Shown here one piece after another: positions 5,714 through 12,648 of a DNA stretch of 64,000 nt. The stretch spans positions 1 through 64,000 of IMG/VR virus record IMGVR_UViG_3300017917_002068, one strand, 5' to 3'. Below the pieces are notes generated by a model. It worked only from the letters and a program-made list of their open reading frames with translations. It had not been told where the DNA came from and did no database searches. Every line of letters begins with the position of its first letter. Within the stretch, counting starts at the first letter, position 1. A program made the translations under genes and the position numbers. This DNA comes from a virus.

Positions 5714-6167
5714 AGTTTATGTGTTAGTCGGAGTGCCTGGTGCAGGAAAAAGTACTTGGGTTGAAAATCAACTGTGGGCCAAAGACTGTGTTTATATCAG
5801 TTCAGATCAATTAGTTGAAGAAGAAGCAACACGCCAAGGAAAGACCTACAACGATGTATTCAAAGATTATATCAACGAAGCTGTTTCCTTGATGTTAGAT
5901 CAAGTTATCGCTGCTCGTGAAGAAGGTAAGGATATCATCTGGGATCAAACTTCTGTAAGCATAAAAAGTCGAAAGAAAAAATTCTCGATGCTGCCCGACT
6001 ATGAACACATCGCTGTGGTATTTGATACACCGCCGGCCTGCGAATTAATGAATCGTTTAGCCAGCCGACCGGGGAAAAAAATTCCCTGGGAAGTTGTTAG
6101 TAGTATGATCAAAAATTTTGAAATGCCCTCTGAAGAGGAAGGCTTCAAGGAAATTTGGAGAACATAG
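5706..6167 (+). CDS. Polynucleotide 5'-kinase (T4 Pnk kinase-domain type)
   Basis: 153 aa from ATG 5706 (AGGGG upstream); a longer frame to 5664 would overlap more with no better signal. Walker A GVPGAGKST (9-17), a SSDQL motif with D34, and a C-terminal segment (NRLASRPGKKIPWEVVSSM) that lines up with the NSKRGTKAVPIDVLRSM region of T4 polynucleotide kinase, which carries the catalytic Arg. Only the kinase half is present; T4 Pnkp has a HAD phosphatase fused behind it. It overlaps both neighbours, so translation is probably coupled. Expected role: 5'-phosphorylation of cleaved RNA before ligation. Confidence 0.82.
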   Translation: MSRVYVLVGVPGAGKSTWVENQLWAKDCVYISSDQLVEEEATRQGKTYNDVFKDYINEAVSLMLDQVIAAREEGKDIIWDQTSVSIKSRKKKFSMLPDYEHIAVVFDTPPACELMNRLASRPGKKIPWEVVSSMIKNFEMPSEEEGFKEIWRT

Positions 6168-7048
6168 TGTTCAAAGACGAATTAAAAAAATACATCGCTG
6201 AATCTGGACTAGTGAATATGAAGTCTGCCGGCGATGGAATCTTCGTTCTAAAATATAAGAAGAAAGTGTTCTACGATAACTTATGGAATGATTATATTGC
6301 AGAGTGTCGTGGTACTATTGTTGATTCTGATTTCGAATTAGTAAGTTATCCTTTTACTAAAATCTATAACTATGGTATCGAAAAGGCTGCACCAGTTCTT
6401 TCCGACGATGTTGCTGTAACCGCATTCCGTAAAGTTAATGGCTTCATGGTCGCTATCACTTGGCATAATAATGATCTTTTGATCTCTACTACCGGTAGTA
6501 CTGACAGTGATTTCGTTGCCATGGCTCGCGAAATGATCGATGAAGATCGTTACAAAGAAGTGCTGAGAAAATATGAAAGCCATACTTTCATGTTTGAATG
6601 CGTACATCCCAACGATCCTCATATCATTCCGGAGGAATTTGGCATGTATCTTTTAGGTTATCGTATCAAGTCCTGGAACAGTGCCGTAGAAACTGAAGAG
6701 ATCGAACGTATCGCTAAAGACCTAGGTTGCCGTGTTCCAGAAAAATACGAAACAACTATGGGCAAACTATTAGCATCAGTAAAGACTGTCAAACATGAAG
6801 GATATGTATTCTATACCAAAGACGGTGTAAGTGCCAAAATCAAATCACCATACTACTTGACCTCAAAGTGGGTCGCTCGCAATCCACGCACAGACAAATT
6901 AGTAGATTTAAATCGGGACATCAAGCACAACCTAGATGAAGAGTATTACCCGCTCGTAGATGCTATCCGTGCTAACATCGTTGAATACACAGCTATGGAC
7001 GAGCAGGCTCGCCTAGCATGGGTCCGTAACTATATGGAGGCTATATGA
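6167..7048 (+). CDS. RNA ligase, Rnl1-like
   Basis: 293 aa from GTG 6167 (GGAG six nt upstream, start overlapping the TAG of the kinase); an in-frame TTG at 6155 is the alternative. Nucleotidyltransferase motifs are visible: motif I K89-V-N-G with the adenylated lysine, a TFMFECVHP segment (motif III/IIIa region), motif IV HEGYV around E211, and motif V AKIKSPYY around 223-230. The length is shorter than T4 Rnl1. It seals 5'-phosphate and 3'-OH RNA ends. With the upstream kinase and phosphoesterase it forms a complete RNA end-healing and sealing set next to the tRNA cluster. Confidence 0.87.
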   Translation: MFKDELKKYIAESGLVNMKSAGDGIFVLKYKKKVFYDNLWNDYIAECRGTIVDSDFELVSYPFTKIYNYGIEKAAPVLSDDVAVTAFRKVNGFMVAITWHNNDLLISTTGSTDSDFVAMAREMIDEDRYKEVLRKYESHTFMFECVHPNDPHIIPEEFGMYLLGYRIKSWNSAVETEEIERIAKDLGCRVPEKYETTMGKLLASVKTVKHEGYVFYTKDGVSAKIKSPYYLTSKWVARNPRTDKLVDLNRDIKHNLDEEYYPLVDAIRANIVEYTAMDEQARLAWVRNYMEAI

Positions 7049-7224
7049 AAGACGAAAGTCATTTACCAGTAAGCCAGCAGAGTCTCGTGTTCCGGCTGCG
7101 TAAGCGGGCAGAGATCCGTAGGCAGATCAAAGATCGTAAATCGGTACAAGAAGGAGCGCCTGATCGTATCGCAGATCTTTTAGAAGAAGCAGCTGATCGC
7201 ATAGAATCGCTCGAATCAAAATAG
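7045..7224 (+). CDS. Small helical hypothetical protein (59 aa)
   Basis: The ATG overlaps the ligase stop (ATGA) with GGAGG upstream. It is basic in the first half and acidic-helical at the end (ADLLEEAADRIESLES). It is the last gene before a terminator. No domain recognised; co-transcription with the RNA-repair genes suggests, but does not prove, an accessory role. Confidence 0.72.
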   Translation: MKDESHLPVSQQSLVFRLRKRAEIRRQIKDRKSVQEGAPDRIADLLEEAADRIESLESK

Positions 7225-7247
7225 GACCTCAGGGTCCTATTTTTTTA
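7221..7247 (+). terminator. Intrinsic terminator after the RNA-repair unit
   Basis: ATAGGACC/GGTCCTAT stem (7221-7228 with 7233-7240), TCAG loop, followed by a run of T. Confidence 0.9.
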
Positions 7248-7263
7248 GGTTTTGTGCCAAATC

Positions 7264-7271
7264 AATAAATA
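7264..7271 (+). promoter_or_regulatory. T4-type late promoter candidate
   Basis: AATAAATA, 27 nt upstream of the ATG at 7298, just after a terminator. It matches the NATAAATA late element of T4-like phages. Confidence 0.6.
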
Positions 7272-7297
7272 CGCATATAACTAACCGGAGAAGTAAA

Positions 7298-7849
7298 ATG
7301 TTGTTGCGCCTAGGTGACCCAGAGTTTAAGGAAGATTGGCTTAAACTCTTAGAAATGGATCCAGTACATCCATCAATTCCAATCGAAGAACGCACACAAG
7401 GTGGTCGTACTGTGTTCGCTCTTGAAAGCGGAGGAGCTCCTATGGCTCTGATCTGCGCCAAATTGTCCGACCATATGAATCGCAGTATCCAAGAAATCCT
7501 TACTCCGGAACAGCAGAATCTAGTAGCTATGTTTTACACAGTGTTTAGATTGCCAGGTGCTGCTGGAGGTGTTGGTGTTGATATCATCAGAGAAGTTATT
7601 GACTACTGCCGAAACAAAGGTATAGATCAGCTTTACACACTGAGTCCAATTCCCACACTGAGGAAACACTTTTCAGAAATGCCCACTGAGGAACAGGTGC
7701 GAGAATATATAGAATTACGAAAAGATCCTGTGGCCAGGTTCCATTTGGGCAACGGTGCTAGACTTCATTCTGTAAATTTCAACGCTGACCAAAGCGCAAA
7801 CCGTCAAGAAGAAAGTTGGGGCATCATGGTCAATTACAATTATTCGTAA
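7298..7849 (+). CDS. Malonyl-CoA decarboxylase-like enzyme (catalytic domain only)
   Basis: 183 aa. Two segments match the GNAT-fold catalytic domain of malonyl-CoA decarboxylase: TLSPIP (S116, the position of the family's catalytic Ser) and ARFHLGNGARLHSVNFNAD (H149, the catalytic His), followed by GIMVNYNYS like the family's conserved end. Cellular enzymes are over twice as long, with an N-terminal helical domain that is missing here. The family turns malonyl-CoA into acetyl-CoA and CO2. It forms a single-gene unit between two terminators with CCGGAG before the ATG. A role in redirecting host lipid or CoA metabolism is inferred; another acyl-CoA activity is possible. Confidence 0.75.
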   Translation: MLLRLGDPEFKEDWLKLLEMDPVHPSIPIEERTQGGRTVFALESGGAPMALICAKLSDHMNRSIQEILTPEQQNLVAMFYTVFRLPGAAGGVGVDIIREVIDYCRNKGIDQLYTLSPIPTLRKHFSEMPTEEQVREYIELRKDPVARFHLGNGARLHSVNFNADQSANRQEESWGIMVNYNYS

Positions 7850-7868
7850 TTGATCCTCCAAAACAAGA

Positions 7869-7895
7869 AAAAGGCCTTAGGGCCTTTTTTCTTTT
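7869..7895 (+). terminator. Intrinsic terminator
   Basis: AAAAGGCC/GGCCTTTT stem (7869-7876 with 7881-7888), TTAG loop and a T-tract. Confidence 0.9.
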
Positions 7896-7963
7896 TCATA
7901 AACGTTATTGATTTTTCCTATAAGCGTCATTAAAAAATATTAGGTAAAATCTATTAAAATTAC

Positions 7964-7993
7964 TTGATTTATAGGATAATTAAATTATATAAT
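7964..7993 (+). promoter_or_regulatory. Sigma70-like promoter of the ahpC-ahpD operon
   Basis: TTGATT (7964-7969), 18-nt spacer, TATAAT (7988-7993). It leaves a leader of about 49 nt with AAGGAG before the ATG at 8049. Confidence 0.8.
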
Positions 7994-8048
7994 AGTTACA
8001 TAGAACACACAGTTCTAAAGTTTTCAACACACACAAAGGAGATTGTAA

Positions 8049-8582
8049 ATGAAAACAGTTGGTCATAAATTAGAAAAATTTGCCGTAACAGGCGTTAATC
8101 CGGGTAAAGATGATTTCTTTACTATCACAGACGAATCTTTCGCAGGTAAGTGGAAGGTGATCGTTTATTATCCAAAGGACTTTACATTCGTATGCCCAAC
8201 AGAAATCGTTGCCTACGATAAGCTGTACAATGATTTCGCGGATCGCGATGCAGTGTTACTAACTGGTTCTACTGATAATGAGTTCTGCAAATTAGCATGG
8301 CAGGCCGCTCACGAAGACCTCAAGAAGATCAAACACATTCAATTCGCTGACACACAACGTAATGAGTTGAGTCTTATCGATCAGCTAGGAGTATTCTACG
8401 CTCCAGCAGGTGCTGCTCTACGTGCCACCTTCATCGTTGATCCAGATAACGTTATTCAACACGTTACTGTGAATAATCTAAACGTTGGTCGCTCACCTGA
8501 AGAAACACTTCGTGTTCTAGATGCGCTACAAACTGGCGAACTATGTGCTTGTAATCGTACAGTCGGCGGAGAGACACTATAA
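8049..8582 (+). CDS. ahpC: AhpC-type peroxiredoxin
   Basis: 177 aa. Peroxidatic C49 lies in DFTFVCPTEI. The C-terminus GELCACNRTVGGETL carries C166 and C168, the arrangement seen in mycobacterial AhpC, which is reduced by AhpD rather than AhpF. It reduces H2O2, organic peroxides and peroxynitrite. Its stop overlaps the start of ahpD (TAATG), so the two are translationally coupled and expressed from their own promoter. Full-length with all key residues. A complete AhpC-AhpD pair is unusual in a phage and probably protects the infected cell from oxidative stress. Confidence 0.93.
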   Translation: MKTVGHKLEKFAVTGVNPGKDDFFTITDESFAGKWKVIVYYPKDFTFVCPTEIVAYDKLYNDFADRDAVLLTGSTDNEFCKLAWQAAHEDLKKIKHIQFADTQRNELSLIDQLGVFYAPAGAALRATFIVDPDNVIQHVTVNNLNVGRSPEETLRVLDALQTGELCACNRTVGGETL

Positions 8583-9088
8583 TGGCATTCATCGACGCTA
8601 TCAAAGAAGCGTTGCCAGACTACGCCAAGGACACCAAGTTAAATCTTGATGCTGTTCTTGTGCGTAGTACATTAGATGCAGATGTGGCCATGGGTTGTGC
8701 TGTGGCAGCACTTGCCGCAACTGGCAACGGTAAAGTGTTGGCTGTAATGTTAGCTGACAATCCTGTACATGCAGAGTCGGCGATGACGGCTGCAAGTATC
8801 ATGGCACAGAACAACGTATGGTATCCATATGTTGAGATGGCTGACGATGAAAATCTAAAAGGCTTGCCGGCACAGCTACGCATGAATGCTATCATGAATC
8901 ATGGCGGAACTACCAAGGCAAACTTTGAAGCATTTAGTTTGGCTGCTAGCATTGTTGGCAAGTGCCATTTCTGTGTCAAGGCACACTACGACACACTTAA
9001 GAAGGAAGGCTACACAGTAGAACAACTTCGTGACATTGGCCGTATTGCCGCAGTGATGAACAGTGTTGCTAAAGTTTTAAACAGTTAA
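8582..9088 (+). CDS. ahpD: AhpD alkylhydroperoxidase / AhpC reductase
   Basis: 168 aa. The CHFC motif (C128, C131) with H135 and E116 reproduces the spacing of the mycobacterial AhpD active site (E118, C130, C133, H137). AhpD is an all-helical trimer that passes electrons from dihydrolipoamide to AhpC and has weak peroxidase activity itself. Its start overlaps the ahpC stop. A strong terminator follows directly. Confidence 0.93.
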   Translation: MAFIDAIKEALPDYAKDTKLNLDAVLVRSTLDADVAMGCAVAALAATGNGKVLAVMLADNPVHAESAMTAASIMAQNNVWYPYVEMADDENLKGLPAQLRMNAIMNHGGTTKANFEAFSLAASIVGKCHFCVKAHYDTLKKEGYTVEQLRDIGRIAAVMNSVAKVLNS

Positions 9089-9097
9089 TTAAATCGT

Positions 9098-9124
9098 AAA
9101 GCCCACTTCGGTGGGCTTTCTTTT
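9098..9124 (+). terminator. Intrinsic terminator with TTCG loop
   Basis: AAAGCCCAC/GTGGGCTTT stem (9098-9106 with 9111-9119), TTCG loop, then CTTTT. The T-tract runs into the -35 of the next promoter. Confidence 0.93.
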
Positions 9125-9151
9125 GACTAAAAAATCTATCAGTGTTATAAT
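9123..9151 (+). promoter_or_regulatory. Sigma70-like promoter abutting a terminator
   Basis: TTGACT (9123-9128), 17-nt spacer, TATAAT (9146-9151). It gives a leader of about 15 nt containing AGGGAGAG. Confidence 0.88.
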
Positions 9152-9172
9152 TAATTCCTTTAGGGAGAGTTT

Positions 9173-9586
9173 ATGTTAGAATGTTTAATTATTGGCGATA
9201 GTATTGCTGTTGGTACAGCAATGGCTCGCCCAGAATGCACCAGTTATTCTCGAGGTGGATGGAATAGTTGGCAATGGAACAAAGATTATCTTGACAAGGC
9301 GTCAGGTCGTCCTGCCAAAACTGTTATCATTAGTTTGGGTGCTAACGATCATAAAGGCGTTAAAACTGAAGCAGAGCTTCGCAAGATGCGCGAATCTATC
9401 AAAGGAGATCGTGTATTTTGGATCAGTCCAGGTTTCGAAAGAAAACCAATCCCACAACAGGCTATCGAAAAGATCGCCAAAGAGTACGGCGATGTAATAT
9501 TGCCAAGACCCGAAGCACATATGAGCAAAGACGGTGTCCATCCTACTGGAAAAGGATATAGAGTCTTGGCCGATCAAACTCGTTAA
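9173..9586 (+). CDS. SGNH/GDSL-family hydrolase
   Basis: 137 aa. Block I is IIGDSIAVGTA (nucleophile S9), block III is SLGANDHK (oxyanion Asn), and block V is DGVHPTGKGY with the catalytic Asp and His. The family covers lipases, esterases and carbohydrate deacetylases; substrate unknown. It is short for the family but has every catalytic block. A single-gene unit with its own promoter and GGGAGAG before the ATG. A virion, peptidoglycan or capsule role cannot be decided from sequence. Confidence 0.85.
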   Translation: MLECLIIGDSIAVGTAMARPECTSYSRGGWNSWQWNKDYLDKASGRPAKTVIISLGANDHKGVKTEAELRKMRESIKGDRVFWISPGFERKPIPQQAIEKIAKEYGDVILPRPEAHMSKDGVHPTGKGYRVLADQTR

Positions 9587-9601
9587 TTTAATCAATTATT
9601 C

Positions 9602-9630
9602 TTGCTTTTGCACGTTATAGGTTATATAAT
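9602..9630 (+). promoter_or_regulatory. Sigma70-like promoter of the tRNA-like RNA
   Basis: TTGCTT (9602-9607), 17-nt spacer, TATAAT (9625-9630). The expected +1 is 9637, the first base of the acceptor stem of the following RNA. Confidence 0.82.
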
Positions 9631-9636
9631 AGTAAT

Positions 9637-9746
9637 GTGGTCGTGAGCAAACTGGGAAAGCTCCCGCCGTGCCCATAGCACGGAATGGGGACGGGGCGTA
9701 GGCATAGCCGTAGCCTTTGCAGGTTCGGATCCTGCCGACCACACCA
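9637..9746 (+). tRNA. Atypical tRNA-like RNA (CAT anticodon position, very long variable region)
   Basis: Acceptor GTGGTCG/CGACCAC is perfect, with discriminator A and encoded CCA. D-arm GAGC/GCTC has GG in the loop, and the T-arm is GCAGG-TTCGGAT-CCTGC. An anticodon-like arm CCGTG-CCCATAG-CACGG (9667-9683) puts CAT at 34-36, but position 33 is C, not T. A 35-nt variable region (9684-9718) holds GGC-GTA-GGC-ATA-GCC-GTA-GCC. At 110 nt it is longer than normal tRNAs, and it starts exactly at its promoter's +1. It may be an odd tRNA-Met/Ile or a tRNA mimic with another job. Confidence 0.7.
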
Positions 9747-9789
9747 ATTACTTTTATAAGTAACTGACAATTATTAAAAGGAAAATGTT

Positions 9790-9990
9790 ATGTCAAATAC
9801 AGTAGAACAAATTAAACAGCACTTTGATGCTTTTCTAGCAGAAGATGGTAAATTTACTTCAGGCAATTCTGCTGCCGGCACTAGAGCCCGTAAGGCACTT
9901 GCTGAATTAGCCAAAGCTGTTAAAGTTCGTAGAAATGAAATCACAGCGGAAAAGAATGCCCGCAAAGAAGCCAAAGCAGCAGGCAAGTAA
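9790..9990 (+). CDS. Histone H1/Hc1-like small basic protein
   Basis: 66 aa. An N-terminal segment (VEQIKQHFDAFLAEDGKFTSGNSAAGTRARKAL) is followed by a lysine- and arginine-rich helix ending KNARKEAKAAGK. This layout matches small histone-H1-like DNA-binding proteins of large phages. AAAAGGAAAA lies upstream of the ATG. It probably binds DNA or RNA non-specifically; the role is inferred. Confidence 0.75.
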   Translation: MSNTVEQIKQHFDAFLAEDGKFTSGNSAAGTRARKALAELAKAVKVRRNEITAEKNARKEAKAAGK

Positions 9991-9991
9991 T

Positions 9992-10441
9992 ATGGATAAG
10001 TTGTCTGCCGATCCGTTAGGTCCTATAACGATCGATCTAGGCGACATCGGTGCCAGTGGCTCTACATATATCAGTGGGGGCTACGGCGCCGATACTATTA
10101 CTATAGATCCGTCCTGGACTACTGGTAGTGTTACTGCTCCTTCTACTCTAACGTGGAGTCAAGACTACTCTATCACCAGTAACGGATACGGATATAATAG
10201 TCCTTCGGTTGTTATTGACAACAACGGTCTTGATGTCAAAGAAGGTGGAGACATTAAGATAGGAGGGAAGAGCCTATCCGAAGCCATTGAAAAGATCGAA
10301 GAACGATTAGGCATACTAAAACCAAATCCCGAACTAGAAGATCGATGGGAACAACTAAAATCATTGCGTAAGCAATATATGGACTTAGAAAAAGATCTTT
10401 TAGAAAAAGAAAAAATCATGGAAATTCTTAAAAAAGAATAG
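9992..10441 (+). CDS. Conserved phage hypothetical with C-terminal coiled coil
   Basis: 149 aa from ATG 9992, one base after the histone-like stop; the longer open frame from 9935 only overlaps that gene. The N-terminal half is Gly/Ser/Thr-rich and looks like beta structure. The C-terminal half, from GLDVKEGGDIKIGGKSLSEA onward, is a charged coiled coil. This two-part pattern recurs in T4-like phages of aquatic bacteria, possibly in virion-associated proteins. Function unknown. Confidence 0.78.
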   Translation: MDKLSADPLGPITIDLGDIGASGSTYISGGYGADTITIDPSWTTGSVTAPSTLTWSQDYSITSNGYGYNSPSVVIDNNGLDVKEGGDIKIGGKSLSEAIEKIEERLGILKPNPELEDRWEQLKSLRKQYMDLEKDLLEKEKIMEILKKE

Positions 10442-10442
10442 T

Positions 10443-10826
10443 ATGGATGAAGAAGTAAAACAGTTCTGCGAAAACTACGAAGTCCGTGTCCTAAACGATA
10501 CTAAGCGTAGAGCACGGTACCATCCTCCTAGATTCTTTACAGATCCCGAACGTGCTGATATTATTCGCAATGACATCGTAGAATACGAACACGAGCGAGT
10601 GATCACTATGGAGATTCCCGAAGGTCGTCTTCGAGCTTTGGTAGAATTAGAAAAGCGGTTTTATAAATGGCAAAGACATACCAAAACTGAAATCGATATG
10701 TTTGAAACACTGATGAATAAAGAAAGAGAAGAGGCCTTTCATCGCAATACCAATCCGGCTGTGCAAAAAGCCTATGAACAATATTCAATCATGCTTAACC
10801 TAGCAGGCTATCAAAGAAAGTTTTAA
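10443..10826 (+). CDS. Hypothetical protein (127 aa)
   Basis: Soluble, highly charged and mostly helical; no recognised motif. It begins one base after the previous stop and ends one base before the next start, so it belongs to a tight operon from 9790 to about 13531. Confidence 0.75.
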   Translation: MDEEVKQFCENYEVRVLNDTKRRARYHPPRFFTDPERADIIRNDIVEYEHERVITMEIPEGRLRALVELEKRFYKWQRHTKTEIDMFETLMNKEREEAFHRNTNPAVQKAYEQYSIMLNLAGYQRKF

Positions 10827-10827
10827 A

Positions 10828-11664
10828 ATGCGCGACTACTGGACCTGTTCAAAATTTGCCGACTGGCTTCGTGGAACTATGAAACCACGTTCTGCCACAG
10901 GCAAAGGATGGAACACTTGGAAAAAAGAAGCTGAAGCAGCACATCCATTCCGTTTTTGGTTAGCCGAAGAAGGACTAGATAAGCTACAAGATATCTGGTG
11001 CTATATACCAGAAAGGATCAATGATGTTCGATATTACATTAACAACCGCTGGGTTAGTCATACTCATGCTCTTACCGCTCATCCCCGCGACATACCGCGT
11101 GGCGAGTGGAGAGACGTGGGGAACCGCTTTCTGCCTTGCCTATTCAATGAGTTGGTTGATTTTGTTGAGATAGAACAGGCGTGGCATCATGTCATGTGGG
11201 ATGAAACAGCACGTAAGCGTTTTGAAACACCGTGGTGGCAACAGCATTGGATGTTTCGGTGGGGTAATAAATGGCGCTGCCCCGATGCCGGTATCGAATA
11301 TTTGATTTGGGCCAGCGGACTTAAAATAGATGAAAGCATGGGTGTAAGCAAAGGCGAAGAAGGATTCGGAGAACCTACTCATCAAGCCAAAGCTGCCCGA
11401 GAAATTCTCGAACTATATCGTTGGTGGAGAGAAGTTTATCCAAATCGCCCTGATCCCCACGATGCAGGTGGTTGGTCAGAGTACTGCGATATGAAACGTA
11501 AAGACGGAAGAGATTTTCTAGACTTTGAAGATAGGAACGAAGAAGAGCGAGAAATGAGTCGTGTTGCCTTAAGCAAGACGCAAGAAATCGAAGAAGCTTA
11601 CGAAAAAGAAGATGAAGAAATGATGATTCGTCTAATTAAAATCCGTCAATCATTATGGACCTAA
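10828..11664 (+). CDS. Conserved phage hypothetical, Trp-rich (278 aa)
   Basis: Unusually rich in tryptophan and arginine (for example ETPWWQQHWMFRWGNKWRCP near 131-150), with a charged helical C-terminus. No catalytic signature or membrane segment. Proteins of this kind are found in several large phages without a known role. Its last codons overlap the small zinc-finger ORF at 11655. Confidence 0.75.
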   Translation: MRDYWTCSKFADWLRGTMKPRSATGKGWNTWKKEAEAAHPFRFWLAEEGLDKLQDIWCYIPERINDVRYYINNRWVSHTHALTAHPRDIPRGEWRDVGNRFLPCLFNELVDFVEIEQAWHHVMWDETARKRFETPWWQQHWMFRWGNKWRCPDAGIEYLIWASGLKIDESMGVSKGEEGFGEPTHQAKAAREILELYRWWREVYPNRPDPHDAGGWSEYCDMKRKDGRDFLDFEDRNEEEREMSRVALSKTQEIEEAYEKEDEEMMIRLIKIRQSLWT

Positions 11665-11822
11665 ATGGAAAATATCACCACTGCGGTAGTGAAAAGCAGT
11701 ACAATCAACAATACGATTCAATTTATTGCGAGCTCTGTAACGAATGGTTAGAAAGGACCTGCGATGACCCAAAATGTGAATTCTGCTCTCAGCGACCAGA
11801 AAAACCAAGTCAGTGTATTTAG
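11655..11822 (+). CDS. Small zinc-ribbon-like protein (55 aa)
   Basis: Contains HHCG, a YCELC knuckle and CDDPKCEFC, a pattern that can bind one or two zinc ions. It overlaps the upstream gene by 10 nt and the next ORF by 59 nt. The Cys spacing and the acidic CDDP turn support a real protein despite its size. Function unknown; adaptor or nucleic-acid binding is possible. Confidence 0.65.
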   Translation: MDLNGKYHHCGSEKQYNQQYDSIYCELCNEWLERTCDDPKCEFCSQRPEKPSQCI

Positions 11823-11979
11823 GATTTGGGTTAATAATATCTGGATTCAAAACTGTGAAGAACACTTGACATACGGAGAAAATCCCTATATACTAAAAGA
11901 TTATTGGGCCAAGTTTAAATGGTTTCTTAAGAAAAAATATAAAGAACAAAGGAAAATCGATGTCTCAAAAACACGATGA
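11764..11979 (+). CDS. Small hypothetical protein, start uncertain (71 aa)
   Basis: The C-terminal part (IWVNNIWIQNCEEHL ... KWFLKKKYKEQRKID) looks protein-like. The first 20 residues are read from the other frame of the zinc-ribbon gene. ATG 11764 has AAAGGA six nt upstream, which favours it, but a start near 11824 would avoid the overlap. Function unknown. Confidence 0.55.
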   Translation: MTQNVNSALSDQKNQVSVFRIWVNNIWIQNCEEHLTYGENPYILKDYWAKFKWFLKKKYKEQRKIDVSKTR

Positions 11980-12178
11980 GCTATATAAAAAATATATGTC
12001 TTTTAATGAAATCATGTTGGAAGAATATACACCAATGGAAGTAGCTGCTATTATGACAGCACAGGCTCTAAGTTTATATAAAACAGTATTGTCGGAAGAA
12101 GAATATCATAAAATGATTGATTTTATCTACGACCGAAAAGACGATGTACAAATATTTCAAGGACCTAATATACAATGA
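11960..12178 (+). CDS. Small helical hypothetical protein (72 aa)
   Basis: Acidic helical protein with no recognised domain (EEYTPMEVAAIMTAQALSLY). AAAGGAAAA precedes the ATG, which overlaps the previous gene by 20 nt; its stop overlaps the next start. Confidence 0.7.
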   Translation: MSQKHDELYKKYMSFNEIMLEEYTPMEVAAIMTAQALSLYKTVLSEEEYHKMIDFIYDRKDDVQIFQGPNIQ

Positions 12179-12648
12179 AAGCAGAAACTCCAGCAGAAGG
12201 TATTATGAAAACCGGCGAATACGGTGACTCAAAGTTTTACAAAGTAGTCTGTGGTTGCGGTCAGCCCGATCACGATCTTGATTTTGAAGTATCTGCTGAA
12301 GAAACCGGCATCAATGTTAATACCTATGTTACTGCCAAAACTGATTATTGGACTGAAGCGGTTAAGAAACGCTACGATATCGATAATCCTTATTGGCAAG
12401 AGTTGGACTGGACTGTAAAAGATATCATTAATGGATTCATTACTAGGTTAAAACTCACTTGGTGTATTTGGATTAAGGGTTATATCAAAACTGAAACTAC
12501 TATCGCTATGAGCGAGCAGCAGGCACTTAACTATGCAGATACTTTAAAAGCTGCTATCAAAGATGTTAAAGATTTCAAAAAGACTGAAAAGGTTTCTAAA
12601 GAAAATAAATTAGTTTCTAAAATGGCGGAGCAGGGAGATTGTGTCTAG
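12175..12648 (+). CDS. Hypothetical protein (157 aa)
   Basis: Contains an early CGCGQPDHDLDFEV stretch that may bind metal and alternating segments that look like a compact alpha/beta fold. ATGA overlap with the upstream gene. Not recognised. Confidence 0.7.
   Translation: MKAETPAEGIMKTGEYGDSKFYKVVCGCGQPDHDLDFEVSAEETGINVNTYVTAKTDYWTEAVKKRYDIDNPYWQELDWTVKDIINGFITRLKLTWCIWIKGYIKTETTIAMSEQQALNYADTLKAAIKDVKDFKKTEKVSKENKLVSKMAEQGDCV

Noticed and set aside
9637-9746. tmRNA or tRNA-Sec
   Set aside because: No tag-encoding region or tRNA-Ala-type acceptor with G3-U70, and the acceptor stem is 7 bp with no TCA anticodon.
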